Source: JAVBNA01 sp031551875 (lineage in GTDB: Bacteria > Bacillota > Clostridia > Oscillospirales > Acutalibacteraceae). Taken from it: DNA of 64,000 bases. Location of the stretch: positions 1 through 64,000 of the forward strand of contig JAVBNA010000038.1 of assembly GCA_031551875.1 (NCBI GenBank). The letters run 5' to 3'. Shown here in pieces: positions 26,490 through 34,418 of the stretch. The notes below the pieces were generated by a model. The model ran no database searches. It had not been told where the DNA came from and worked only from the letters and a program-made list of their open reading frames with translations. The translations under genes were made by a program, and so were the position numbers. Numbering within the stretch: position 1 is the stretch's first letter; each line of letters starts with the position of its first letter.

Positions 26490-27395
26490 CTAAACCGATT
26501 TGACTTCGCACTCGAGCAGGACGCCCGTGTCATCCCGCACCTTCTTCTGGATATGCTCAATCAGGGTCTCCACATCCCGGCAGGTTGCCTGCCCGGTGTT
26601 GATGATGAAGCCCGCGTGCTTTTCGCTGACCTGCGCACCGCCCACCGCGTAGCCCTTGAGGCCGCTCTGTTCAATGAGCGTCCCTGCAAACTGTCCCGGC
26701 GGGCGCTTGAACACGCTGCCCGCGCTGGGGTGCTCAAGCGGCTGTTTGTCCCGACGGCGGCGCATGAAATCCTCCATGCGCGCCCGGATTTCCAGGGGAC
26801 TGTCGGGGACGAGCTGCACGGTGAGAAAGGTGATAAAGCAGCCATTGTCAGTGTAGGCGCTGTGACGGTAGCGCAGGTCGATCGCACCGCCCAAAAGCGT
26901 GCCGATGCGCCCATCGGGTGTGACGTGACGGCAGGACACCAGCACATCCTTCATCTCCCCGCCGTATGCGCCCGCGTTCATAAAAGCGGCGCCGCCCGCA
27001 CTGCCCGGGATGCCCCACGCAAATTCCAGCCCCGAAAGCTCTTCGGACAGCGCGAAGGAGCACAGCCGGGCAAGCGATGCGCCCGCGCCGCATTCAATTT
27101 TGCCCTCTCCCAGCGCTCGCACCTCACAAAATGCGCCGGAAAGCAGGATCACCGTACCGCGGATGCCTTTATCGGACACCAGCAAATTGGAGCCCTTGCC
27201 GATCACCCGGCAGGGAATGCCCCATTTTGTGCATCTCTTGACCGCCTTGCACAGATCCTCCTCGGTGCTGATCTCCATAAACAGATCGGCCGGGCCGCCG
27301 ATCTTAAAGGTCGTGTGCGCACACATCGGTTCACCCCGTCGGGGATTCCAGCCCTTTTCCCGGGCATATTCAAACAGTTCATCTAAATGATTCAC
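26490..27395 (-). CDS. murB: UDP-N-acetylenolpyruvoylglucosamine reductase
   Basis: MurB reduces the enolpyruvyl group on UDP-GlcNAc to make UDP-MurNAc for peptidoglycan, using FAD and NADPH. Seen: HTTFKIGGPAD (FAD contact), VIGKGSNLLVSDKGIRG, GIPGSAGGAAFMNAGAYG, and the Ser/Glu catalytic region HPSAGSVFKRPPG. The 301-aa length indicates type II MurB. The GTG start at 27395 is chosen because the recognisable protein begins NHLDELFEYA and AAGGAGT stands upstream. Confidence 0.93.
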   Translation of the reverse strand: MNHLDELFEYAREKGWNPRRGEPMCAHTTFKIGGPADLFMEISTEEDLCKAVKRCTKWGIPCRVIGKGSNLLVSDKGIRGTVILLSGAFCEVRALGEGKIECGAGASLARLCSFALSEELSGLEFAWGIPGSAGGAAFMNAGAYGGEMKDVLVSCRHVTPDGRIGTLLGGAIDLRYRHSAYTDNGCFITFLTVQLVPDSPLEIRARMEDFMRRRRDKQPLEHPSAGSVFKRPPGQFAGTLIEQSGLKGYAVGGAQVSEKHAGFIINTGQATCRDVETLIEHIQKKVRDDTGVLLECEVKSV

Positions 27396-27420
27396 ACAAA
27401 CACTCCTTGTAAAGCCGTTC

Positions 27421-28140
27421 TCACAGATGGGCGCGGGTGTGGGCGCGCAGGTATGCGTCAAAGCGCTCGCGGGAGGAATTGACCACCAACTCCTCCGGGA
27501 AATCCACCGATGCAAGCAGCTCAAGCGCCTCCCCCACCTCACCGACACCGGTGTGGAAATGGCTGTCAGAATTGACCACCACACGCACGCCGTGCTCCTT
27601 ACACAGCCGCGCGATCATCCGGCAGTTTTCGAGCGAGTCTCGGCGGGCGAAAAACGTGTTCTGGTTGATTTCCACCAGCTTTCCCTTCTGCCCGAACACA
27701 GGGATTACCCGCTCGTAATCGAAGGGAAACGCGGGCGAGCCGCTGTGCCCAATCACGTGTACCAGCGGGTTTTCTGCGGCACACAGCCATGCTCGGGTAT
27801 AGTCGTCGGCACTGCCAGACTTCATGGTGGGCTCATGCATGGAGGCGATCACCCAGTCGAGCTGACCGAGAATGCGCGTCCTCTCATCCAGTTTGCCCTC
27901 AAAGTCTATGATATTCGCTTCAATGCCCCGTAAGACCCGAACACCGAAAAGTACATCGGGTACTACGTCCAGATTGTCGAAGTACCATTCGCGCGGCGCG
28001 CCGGGCATCGCGCGCCCGTGGTCGGTGATGCCGACGCATAAAAGCCCTTTATCGGCCGCCGCCCGCACCACCTCGGTCAGTGTGCTGTATGCGTGAGTGG
28101 AAGCCAGCGTGTGGCAGTGTGTATCTGCAATGATTTGCAT
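27421..28140 (-). CDS. PHP-domain phosphatase (YcdX-like)
   Basis: A 239-aa stand-alone PHP metal-dependent phosphoesterase. It opens ADTHCHTLASTHAYS, with further ligands in GITDHGRAMPG, ASMHEPT, IGHSG and NSDSHFHTG, together giving the His/Asp set of the trinuclear PHP site. The physiological substrate is unknown. It starts 20 bp after hprK and is followed by murB, an arrangement kept in many Clostridia. The ATG at 28140 has AAGGAG upstream. Confidence 0.88.
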   Translation of the reverse strand: MQIIADTHCHTLASTHAYSTLTEVVRAAADKGLLCVGITDHGRAMPGAPREWYFDNLDVVPDVLFGVRVLRGIEANIIDFEGKLDERTRILGQLDWVIASMHEPTMKSGSADDYTRAWLCAAENPLVHVIGHSGSPAFPFDYERVIPVFGQKGKLVEINQNTFFARRDSLENCRMIARLCKEHGVRVVVNSDSHFHTGVGEVGEALELLASVDFPEELVVNSSRERFDAYLRAHTRAHL

Positions 28141-28160
28141 ATGTTTCTCCTTAAAAAGCA

Positions 28161-29129
28161 TTAAAAGGTTGCGCCCCAGTCGGTCTTGACCGACTTCGGC
28201 CCGTCGCCCGTGTCCATCCCCAGATTGGACAGAAGCTCCTGCGCGGCGTTATAGCCCATCTTTTTTTGACGGTTGTTCATGGCGGCCACCTCGATGATCA
28301 CCGCGAGGTTACGCCCCGGCTTGACCGGAATGGTCAGGATGGGCACACTGTTGCCCAAAATCTCCGTATACTCATTGTCCATGCCCATACGGTCATACTG
28401 CTTGGCGCTGTCCCAGATTTCCATCTGTATCACCATGTCGATCTTCTCGGTCAGCTTGACCGCGCCCATACCAAAAATACGGCGGGCGTTGATGATGCCG
28501 ATGCCGCGCAGCTCGATGAAATGGCGTATGTTCTGCGGCGCGGAGCCCACCAGCGTCTTGCCGGATACCCGGCGAATCTCCACCGCGTCGTCGGCAATCA
28601 GACGATGTCCCCGCTTGATCAGCTCAATGGCGGTTTCGCTCTTTCCCACGCCGCTGTCCCCCGCCAGCAGCACGCCCTCGCCGTACACCTCCACAAGCAC
28701 CCCGTGCCGGGTGACGCGGGGCGCCAGCTCCACCGTCAGGTAGGAGACCAGTCCCGCCACCAGACTTGAGGTTGTGTCAGAGGTGCGCAGGATGGGAATT
28801 TTGTGATGCCGCGCCGCGTCCATCAGTTCGGGATAGGGCTCGATGCTGCGAGTCAGAATCAGCGCCGGGGGCTGGCGTTTGAAGATCCGGTCAATGGCGA
28901 CAAAGCGCTCAGAGGCCGAAAACGTATCCAGAAAGGCCGTTTCGGTGTTGCCGAACACAAGCACCCGGTTGTTGTCAAAATACTCAAGAAAGCCGGTCAG
29001 CTCCACCCCCAGACGGTTGACGTCCGCAGAGGAAATCAGGGTGCTTTCGGGGTCGACCGGCATGTAAAGCTCCTCTAGGAGCAGTTCTTTGATGACCGCG
29101 GCCAAAGGCACGGTAAAGGTCATGGGCAT
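28161..29129 (-). CDS. hprK: HPr kinase/phosphorylase
   Basis: The bifunctional enzyme phosphorylates HPr on Ser46 and reverses it, setting carbon catabolite control. Walker A GDSGVGKS is at residues 157-164. The HPrK signature region follows (ELRGIGIINARRIFGMGAVK), as does HRLIADDAVEI. The length of 322 aa is normal. The start at 29129 follows AAGGGGAT; an upstream in-frame ATG lacks a ribosome binding site. It heads the operon hprK-PHP-murB-rapZ-whiA-dnaE. Confidence 0.94.
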   Translation of the reverse strand: MPMTFTVPLAAVIKELLLEELYMPVDPESTLISSADVNRLGVELTGFLEYFDNNRVLVFGNTETAFLDTFSASERFVAIDRIFKRQPPALILTRSIEPYPELMDAARHHKIPILRTSDTTSSLVAGLVSYLTVELAPRVTRHGVLVEVYGEGVLLAGDSGVGKSETAIELIKRGHRLIADDAVEIRRVSGKTLVGSAPQNIRHFIELRGIGIINARRIFGMGAVKLTEKIDMVIQMEIWDSAKQYDRMGMDNEYTEILGNSVPILTIPVKPGRNLAVIIEVAAMNNRQKKMGYNAAQELLSNLGMDTGDGPKSVKTDWGATF

Positions 29130-29162
29130 ATGGCTATCCCCTTTCATATTCCGTAGTAGTTT

Positions 29163-29191
29163 ATTATACCGCATTTGTGTGTGATTTGAAA
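29163..29191 (-). promoter_or_regulatory. Promoter of the hprK operon
   Basis: On the minus strand TTTCAA (29191-29186) and TATAAT (29168-29163) are 17 bases apart, 33 bases before the hprK start. Confidence 0.6.
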
Positions 29192-29327
29192 GGGCAAACA
29201 TGTAAAATAGTAAATGTATTATTTTTTCTTTACCGCTACTTGATAAAATTCAAAGGAAAAGGCAGCGTTTAATGAAGGGGGCGTACCATTATGTGAGAAG
29301 CGGGTTTTGTTTTTTATGATAATTCTC

Positions 29328-29356
29328 TTGATAAAAAATGCTAACAGGTATACAAT
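29328..29356 (+). promoter_or_regulatory. Promoter of the metalloprotease-like gene
   Basis: TTGATA (29328-29333) and TACAAT (29351-29356) are 17 bases apart. The leader to 29468 is about 105 nt and contains a minimal frame, GGAGGTG then ATG TCT TAA at 29411-29419. Confidence 0.6.
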
Positions 29357-29467
29357 AAAAATAAAGAATTCACATTTTGTTTGTAAAGTTCTTAAACGGA
29401 GGTGTTTCCCATGTCTTAATAAAAATCTCATCACGTTGAATTAAAACAAAAGAGAGGGAAAATAAGC

Positions 29468-30112
29468 ATGAAAAAAAATCTAAAGAAAGTCGTCGCAGCA
29501 ATTCTCGGTATCGTTTGTTTATGCCTATTTGCATTTCCGGTTTCCGCAGACGGATATCTGTGTAAACATGGCTATAGATCATATAACGATTATAAAATGT
29601 TTAACGGCGTCGGCCAATATGGAAATCACCGCAGGTATTATTGGGTGCATGCTGGTTCTGTTACCTCTACATATAAAGGATATGTGGACAATGCGGTCAG
29701 TCAGTGGGTCAATACAACTTCCGCTATTGGCGTTACCACCTCCATTTCCATAAGAGAAACGACAACAAAATCCAGCGCCAATTTTGAATTTTATGATTAT
29801 TATATTGATATAGGTGTGGGTGGAAAGACAGAGTTTTATGTAAACCAAAGGGAGCTTTTCCGCAATGGTGCTGGTACACTTACAGAACATTTTGGATGGT
29901 CTAAAATGACGTTTTCCTCCTATGAATTGACCCGCTTAGGAATAAGTGCTGCACAAAAGCAGGCCACCATTGCACATGAATTGGGGCGTGGCATGGGATT
30001 GACTCATCAGCTTACCCGCCCCAAAAGCATTATGTGTCAATATGCTTCTGGCAGAACGGCCACCCGCGCCGACGCTACCGATTGCAAGGCAATCAACCAC
30101 CTTTATGGGTGA
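29468..30112 (+). CDS. Matrixin-like secreted metalloprotease with altered zinc motif
   Basis: The 214-aa protein has a signal peptide (MKKNLKKVVAAILGIVCLCL, likely cleaved after VSA at about 27). It has a metzincin-type core: HELGRGMGLTH at 170-180 followed by a Met-turn-like KSIMCQYASG at 186-195. The family consensus is HExGHxxGxxH. Here the second ligand is Arg174, a one-base CAT to CGT change, while His170, Glu171 and His180 remain. Loss of one of three zinc ligands should abolish or weaken activity unless it is a sequencing error. The gene is AT-richer than the flanking housekeeping operons, suggesting transfer. ATG follows GAGAGGG. Confidence 0.7.
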   Translation: MKKNLKKVVAAILGIVCLCLFAFPVSADGYLCKHGYRSYNDYKMFNGVGQYGNHRRYYWVHAGSVTSTYKGYVDNAVSQWVNTTSAIGVTTSISIRETTTKSSANFEFYDYYIDIGVGGKTEFYVNQRELFRNGAGTLTEHFGWSKMTFSSYELTRLGISAAQKQATIAHELGRGMGLTHQLTRPKSIMCQYASGRTATRADATDCKAINHLYG

Positions 30113-30151
30113 GCCACTGTCCACTTGTAATCACATGAAAGGATTTTTATT

Positions 30152-30913
30152 ATGAAAAAAACGATTGCCTTTTTTACCTTGATCGTTCTGTCGGCGTGCC
30201 TACTCTATGGTTGCGCCTCCAATCCGGCGCCGGAAACGCCTGCCAACACACAAGCGGCAAAAACAGATCAAGAAGTTACGATTCAAAATGATAAAACAAT
30301 TCCCGCTCCTGTTTCTTACAAAATTGAGGACTATGGCGCTACGGATGATCGCATGATGGATGTAGATTCATCAATGGATTATCTTATTTCCTCGGATCTT
30401 ACTTCCCTCTCTGAAAATTCCACTGACATCATCCGGGGCACTACACAAAAAATTACCTACACCGGAATTCAGGGTACGGCCAGAACCATGATAGATGTTC
30501 TTGTCACGGAGGTGTACGCGGGAACTCTCAAAAAAGGAGATCTCATTACAATTTGTGTGCTGGGCGGCTATATCCCGCTTAGAGAGCAAATTGATTTTTT
30601 TGATGAGGCTTTTCGCTATGAACCGTATATGACCGCGGAAGAAATTGACGAAACCATTGTGAAAGAAACGTTTGACGGTGAAGAGCTCCCGCAGGAAAAC
30701 GAGGACTGTCTCTATTTCCTTGCTCTGCACGGCGAAGAAACACCCATCCCCAATGGGGTCTATGGGCGAACATGTGGACGGTTTGCGAAATTGTTTGCGC
30801 AAGAGGGGCAGAACGGTCTTTCTTTTTCCCGTTCCTTTGCTGACAGCGGAAAAATTGTAACCGAGGAATATACGCTTGCGGAGATTCAATCGATTGCCAA
30901 AAGCGTAAAATAA
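30152..30913 (+). CDS. Lipoprotein of unknown function
   Basis: A signal peptide with lipobox LLYGC (Cys at about 21) is followed by an Ala/Pro/Thr linker. A roughly 190-residue soluble domain follows, with alternating strands (TARTMIDVLVTEVYAGTL, GDLITICVLGGYIPL) and a C-terminal part with ENEDCLYFLAL. The pattern of a beta-barrel-like domain that reports on cost or flux resembles other Firmicutes lipoproteins of unknown role. It begins 39 bp after the metalloprotease-like gene and shares its AT-rich composition. They may form an operon and an accessory insertion between two core operons. Confidence 0.65.
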   Translation: MKKTIAFFTLIVLSACLLYGCASNPAPETPANTQAAKTDQEVTIQNDKTIPAPVSYKIEDYGATDDRMMDVDSSMDYLISSDLTSLSENSTDIIRGTTQKITYTGIQGTARTMIDVLVTEVYAGTLKKGDLITICVLGGYIPLREQIDFFDEAFRYEPYMTAEEIDETIVKETFDGEELPQENEDCLYFLALHGEETPIPNGVYGRTCGRFAKLFAQEGQNGLSFSRSFADSGKIVTEEYTLAEIQSIAKSVK

Positions 30914-30947
30914 CTTTTACCCTGAGGGGGCGCACTTGCAAAACTTC

Positions 30948-30976
30948 GCCCGTGGAGAAATCCGCGGGCAATCTTT
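30948..30976 (+). terminator. Terminator after the lipoprotein gene
   Basis: GCCCGTGGA (30948-30956) pairs with TCCGCGGGC (30961-30969) through one T-G wobble, closed by a GAAA loop. AATCTTTT follows. Confidence 0.6.
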
Positions 30977-31010
30977 TATAAAAACTATGGCATTTTTGTC
31001 TCAAAGGGAG

Positions 31011-31016
31011 TATAAT
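31011..31016 (+). promoter_or_regulatory. -10 box for the T-box transcript
   Basis: TATAAT at 31011-31016 sits just before the T-box leader. No good -35 hexamer is seen at 17 bases, so the assignment rests on position. Confidence 0.4.
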
Positions 31017-31024
31017 AGGGGTAA

Positions 31025-31314
31025 ATCATAATACGAAACAGGCAAGGACGCAGGACGAGTACCCGTACAAAGCCCCATACCAGAGAGAGCGCGCATCGGC
31101 TGAAAGCGCGTTTTATGCGCGGCGTGCGGAGAATGCCCCTGCCAGCCCGGCGAAGGAACCGGTCGAACAGGCCGCAGTATGTTGCCGCGTGTGGACGACG
31201 TTACCCGTCTTTTTACCGTTTATTGGTATCTTGAGATACAAACACAGAGTGGAACCGCGAAAAAATCGCCTCTGTCCGTACGCCTGGAATGGGCGTGTGG
31301 GCGGGGGTTTTTTT
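31025..31314 (+). promoter_or_regulatory. Cysteine T-box riboswitch
   Basis: The leader has the T-box landmarks. Stem I has GGACGAGTA and the distal CCAGAGAG, and there is a candidate specifier TGC (Cys) at 31134-31136 in GAATGCCC. The conserved T-box AGAGTGGAACCGCG is at 31246-31259. ACAGAG before it pairs with CTCTGT after it to form the antiterminator. A competing GC-rich terminator ends in seven T (31308-31314). Uncharged tRNA-Cys should stabilise the antiterminator and turn on cysE-cysS-pfkB. The TGC specifier agrees with the genes it precedes. Confidence 0.9.
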
Positions 31315-31348
31315 GTTGCTTTCATAACCACAAGGAGGAGTTTTCATT

Positions 31349-32008
31349 ATGTTTTCAGCACTCAGACGCATGCTTGACGACCTGGATTCCATCCGGGAGC
31401 GCGACCCGGCGGCCCGGACACGGTTTGAAGTCTATTTTCTCTACAGCGGATTTAAGGCGGTGCGCTCTCACCGCAAGGCTCACTGGTTTTACAACCGTAA
31501 CATGAAGTACCTCGCCCGCTGGATTTCCCAGCGCAGCCGACATAAAACCGGCATTGAAATCCACCCCGGCGCGAAGATCGGCAAAGGCCTTTTTATTGAC
31601 CACGGCATGGGCGTCGTGATCGGCGAAACCACCGAAATTGGCGACAACTGCACCATCTATCAGAACGTCACGCTGGGCGGCACGGGCAAGGATCAGGGCA
31701 AGCGCCACCCGACGCTCGGAGACAACGTGATGGTGGGTGCGGGCGCCAAGGTGCTCGGGCCCTTTCATGTGGGGGACAACGCCCGTATCGCCGCCGGCGC
31801 GGTCGTACTCGACGAGGTGCCGGCCGACTCCACCGCGGTGGGCGTACCCGCCCGCGTCGTGCGCATCGGCGGCGTCAAGGTGGGCAGCCTCGACCAGATT
31901 CACGTCAGCGACCCGGTCTCTCAGGAACTGTGCCGTCTGTCCTATGAAATTGAAACGCTGAGAAATGAATTTAAAAAAATGAACGAAAAGGAAGGGAAAG
32001 CCGTATGA
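31349..32008 (+). CDS. cysE: Serine O-acetyltransferase
   Basis: CysE makes O-acetylserine, the carbon skeleton for cysteine. The 219-aa protein has the left-handed beta-helix of hexapeptide repeats (IEIHPGAKIGKGLFIDHGMG, then VVIGETTEIGDNCTIYQNVT). The catalytic His is in IDHGMG, and a glycine-rich tail region carries GVPARVV. ATG 31349 follows AAGGAGGAG. It is the first gene after the cysteine T-box and overlaps cysS by four bases (ATGA), so cysteine supply and charging are coupled. Confidence 0.94.
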   Translation: MFSALRRMLDDLDSIRERDPAARTRFEVYFLYSGFKAVRSHRKAHWFYNRNMKYLARWISQRSRHKTGIEIHPGAKIGKGLFIDHGMGVVIGETTEIGDNCTIYQNVTLGGTGKDQGKRHPTLGDNVMVGAGAKVLGPFHVGDNARIAAGAVVLDEVPADSTAVGVPARVVRIGGVKVGSLDQIHVSDPVSQELCRLSYEIETLRNEFKKMNEKEGKAV

Positions 32009-33423
32009 GTCCGTATGCCACCCCGATCACCCTGTACAACACCCTGACCATGAAGAAGGAGCCCTTTGAGACGCTGGAGAAGGATCACGCCCGTGTCTAC
32101 GTCTGCGGCCCGACTGTCTACAATTACATCCACATCGGCAATGCCCGTCCGCTGTGCGTGTTTGACATCATGCGGCGCTATTTTGAGTATCGCGGCCTGC
32201 GCGTCACCTTTGTGCAGAATTACACCGACATTGACGATAAAATCATCCGACGTGCGGGTGAAGAGGGCACCGACTACAAAACAGTCTCGGAAAAGTACAT
32301 CGAAGAATTTCGCACCGACGCGAAGGGGTTGGGCGTGCTTGAGGCGACCATGCATCCCCGCGCAACCGAAAACATCGATGAAATTCAGTCGATTATTGTA
32401 ACTCTGATCGAAAAGGGCTTCGCCTACGCGGCAGGCGGCGACGTCTACTTCCGTACCAGAGAGTTTGGCGGCTACGGCAAACTGTCCCACCAGCCGCTCG
32501 ACGATTTGCAGTCGGGCGCACGCATTGAGGTGGGCGATCTGAAGGATGACCCGATGGACTTTGCCCTTTGGAAAGCGGCTAAAGAGGGCGAGCCCTCCTG
32601 GTCTTCGCCGTGGGGCGAGGGTCGTCCGGGCTGGCACATCGAGTGCTCGGCCATGGCGCGCCGCTACCTCGGCGAAACCATCGACATCCACTGCGGCGGT
32701 CAGGATCTCATCTTCCCACACCACGAAAATGAAATCGCGCAGAGCGAATGCTGCAACGGCGTGCCCTTTGCCAACTACTGGCTGCACAACGGCTATATCA
32801 ACGTGGACAATAAAAAGATGAGCAAGTCGCTGGGCAACTTCTTCACCGTGCGCGACGTGGCGGCGCAGTACGGCTATGAGCCCATCCGCTATCTGATGGT
32901 CTCCTCCCACTACCGCAGCCCGATCAACTACAGTGTGGACATCATTGAGCAGTGTAAGGCCGCGCTCGACCGACTGTACACCTGCCGGGACAATCTGAAG
33001 TTCCTGCTGAACAGCGTTCCCGCAGGCGGCTGCACCGCCGATCAGGCGCAGTCCTTTGAGGACACACGCAAGCGTTTCATTGCCGCCATGGACGACGACC
33101 TCAACACCGCCGACGCGCTTTCGGTGCTCTTTGATCTGGTGCGCGAGCTCAACACGGCCACCGCGCCGCACAACGCGCCGATCAGGGGCTATGTCGAAGG
33201 GGGGCTTGCCCTTCTGAACGAGTTGGCGGGTGTGCTGGGGCTTCTGTATGTGCGCCGCGAACAGAACATTGACCAGGAGATTGAGGATCTGATCGCTCAG
33301 CGCGCTCAGGCCCGCGCGGACAAAAACTGGGCGCGCGCCGACGAGATCCGCGACGAACTGGGGGCCCGCCGCATCGTCCTCGAGGACACGCCGCAGGGCG
33401 TCAAGTGGCGCCGGGAGGATTAG
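32005..33423 (+). CDS. cysS: Cysteinyl-tRNA synthetase
   Basis: A class I synthetase of 472 aa. HIGN is at residues 43-46 and KKMSKSLGNF at about 270. Zinc-binding cysteines and histidine are seen in VYVCGPTVYN, GWHIECSAMA and HHENE. The C-terminal anticodon-binding helical region is complete. The start overlaps the cysE stop. It is controlled by the upstream T-box. Confidence 0.95.
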   Translation: MSPYATPITLYNTLTMKKEPFETLEKDHARVYVCGPTVYNYIHIGNARPLCVFDIMRRYFEYRGLRVTFVQNYTDIDDKIIRRAGEEGTDYKTVSEKYIEEFRTDAKGLGVLEATMHPRATENIDEIQSIIVTLIEKGFAYAAGGDVYFRTREFGGYGKLSHQPLDDLQSGARIEVGDLKDDPMDFALWKAAKEGEPSWSSPWGEGRPGWHIECSAMARRYLGETIDIHCGGQDLIFPHHENEIAQSECCNGVPFANYWLHNGYINVDNKKMSKSLGNFFTVRDVAAQYGYEPIRYLMVSSHYRSPINYSVDIIEQCKAALDRLYTCRDNLKFLLNSVPAGGCTADQAQSFEDTRKRFIAAMDDDLNTADALSVLFDLVRELNTATAPHNAPIRGYVEGGLALLNELAGVLGLLYVRREQNIDQEIEDLIAQRAQARADKNWARADEIRDELGARRIVLEDTPQGVKWRRED

Positions 33424-33427
33424 CGCC

Positions 33428-34333
33428 ATGAAGGCGGTCACGGTCACGCTGTGCCCGAGCATCGACGTCACCCTGCACCTTGACGTCCTCGACCCCCACG
33501 ACGTCAACCGGGCGACCGCGCAGAGCGAGCGCCCGGCCGGCAAGGGGTTGAATGTGGCGCGGGCGCTGCACGCCTGGGACGCGCCCGTGCGCGCGATTGC
33601 GCTTGTGGGCGGGGACAACGCGGGCGACTATGAAGCGCCCCTGCGCGAGGAGGAGCTCCCTTTTGCCGCTATCCACACACAGGGCGCTGTGCGGCGCAAT
33701 CTCACCCTGCGTCTCAAGGACGGCGCCGAGTACAAAATCAATACGTCGGGACCGCCGGTCTCCGGGCGGGACATCGACACGCTGAGAGCCGTACTCAAGC
33801 AGGTGCTGTCTCCGGAGGATTTCTGTGTGTTTTCGGGCGCATGTCCCCCCGGCTTTGACGGCGGGGATTTCCTCATGCTTACCGAATTTGCAGCTGCCCT
33901 GGGTGCACGGCTTGTGCTAGACGCAGATTTTCTGACGCTCGAGGATCTCGGCCGAATCAGGCCGTGGCTCATCAAGCCCAACCAATATGAGCTGCTGCGC
34001 ATGGCCGGCGGCGGGGAGACGGCCGCCCTGCGGCTTGTGCGGGAAGCGGGGGCGCGGCATGTGCTCCTGACGCGCGGCGGAGAAGGGCTTGTATACGACG
34101 GGGAAGCGGGTGTATATACCGCGGCAGTGCCCAAGGTGGACGCACTGTGCACCGTCGCGGCGGGCGACACCACCCTCGCCGGGTTTCTGTATGGGCAGCT
34201 CATGGGCTTTTCGCCGCCCGACATGATCCGCTTTGCCGCGGCCTGCGGCACGGCGCGCGTGAGCGCCCCGCCCGAGCGGCCGGTAACGCTGTCCGATATA
34301 CTGGCGCTCTGCGAACGCGTTATTTTGTCGTAA
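33428..34333 (+). CDS. PfkB-family sugar kinase (1-phosphofructokinase-like)
   Basis: The 301-aa protein matches the FruK/LacC branch: TVTLCPSIDVTLHLD at the start, PAGKGLNVARAL, and IKPNQYELLRM. The anion-hole motif CTVAAGDTTLAGF carries the catalytic Asp; the usual form is [DT]xVGAGDS, so here Ala replaces the first Gly and Thr the Ser. It likely phosphorylates fructose 1-phosphate or tagatose 6-phosphate, but no PTS genes are adjacent. It starts four bases after cysS, so it should be under cysteine T-box control, an unusual pairing. Confidence 0.78.
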   Translation: MKAVTVTLCPSIDVTLHLDVLDPHDVNRATAQSERPAGKGLNVARALHAWDAPVRAIALVGGDNAGDYEAPLREEELPFAAIHTQGAVRRNLTLRLKDGAEYKINTSGPPVSGRDIDTLRAVLKQVLSPEDFCVFSGACPPGFDGGDFLMLTEFAAALGARLVLDADFLTLEDLGRIRPWLIKPNQYELLRMAGGGETAALRLVREAGARHVLLTRGGEGLVYDGEAGVYTAAVPKVDALCTVAAGDTTLAGFLYGQLMGFSPPDMIRFAAACGTARVSAPPERPVTLSDILALCERVILS

Positions 34334-34350
34334 CGGGTAATTTTTCCATC

Positions 34351-34379
34351 TTTACGAATGGTATCCGTCATGTTATAAT
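34351..34379 (+). promoter_or_regulatory. Promoter of the GT4 gene
   Basis: TTTACG (34351-34356) and TATAAT (34374-34379) are 17 bases apart, 40 bases before the ATG. Confidence 0.65.
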
Positions 34380-34418
34380 GCGACATAGTGTCAAGTAACC
34401 TTTAAAGGATATGAATTC

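Noticed and set aside
25524..27386. 620-codon plus-strand open frame
   Set aside because: It is antisense to rapZ, murB and whiA, which are certain; long shadows are expected in this GC-rich codon use.
31942..33618. 558-codon minus-strand open frame
   Set aside because: Antisense to cysS and the start of pfkB.
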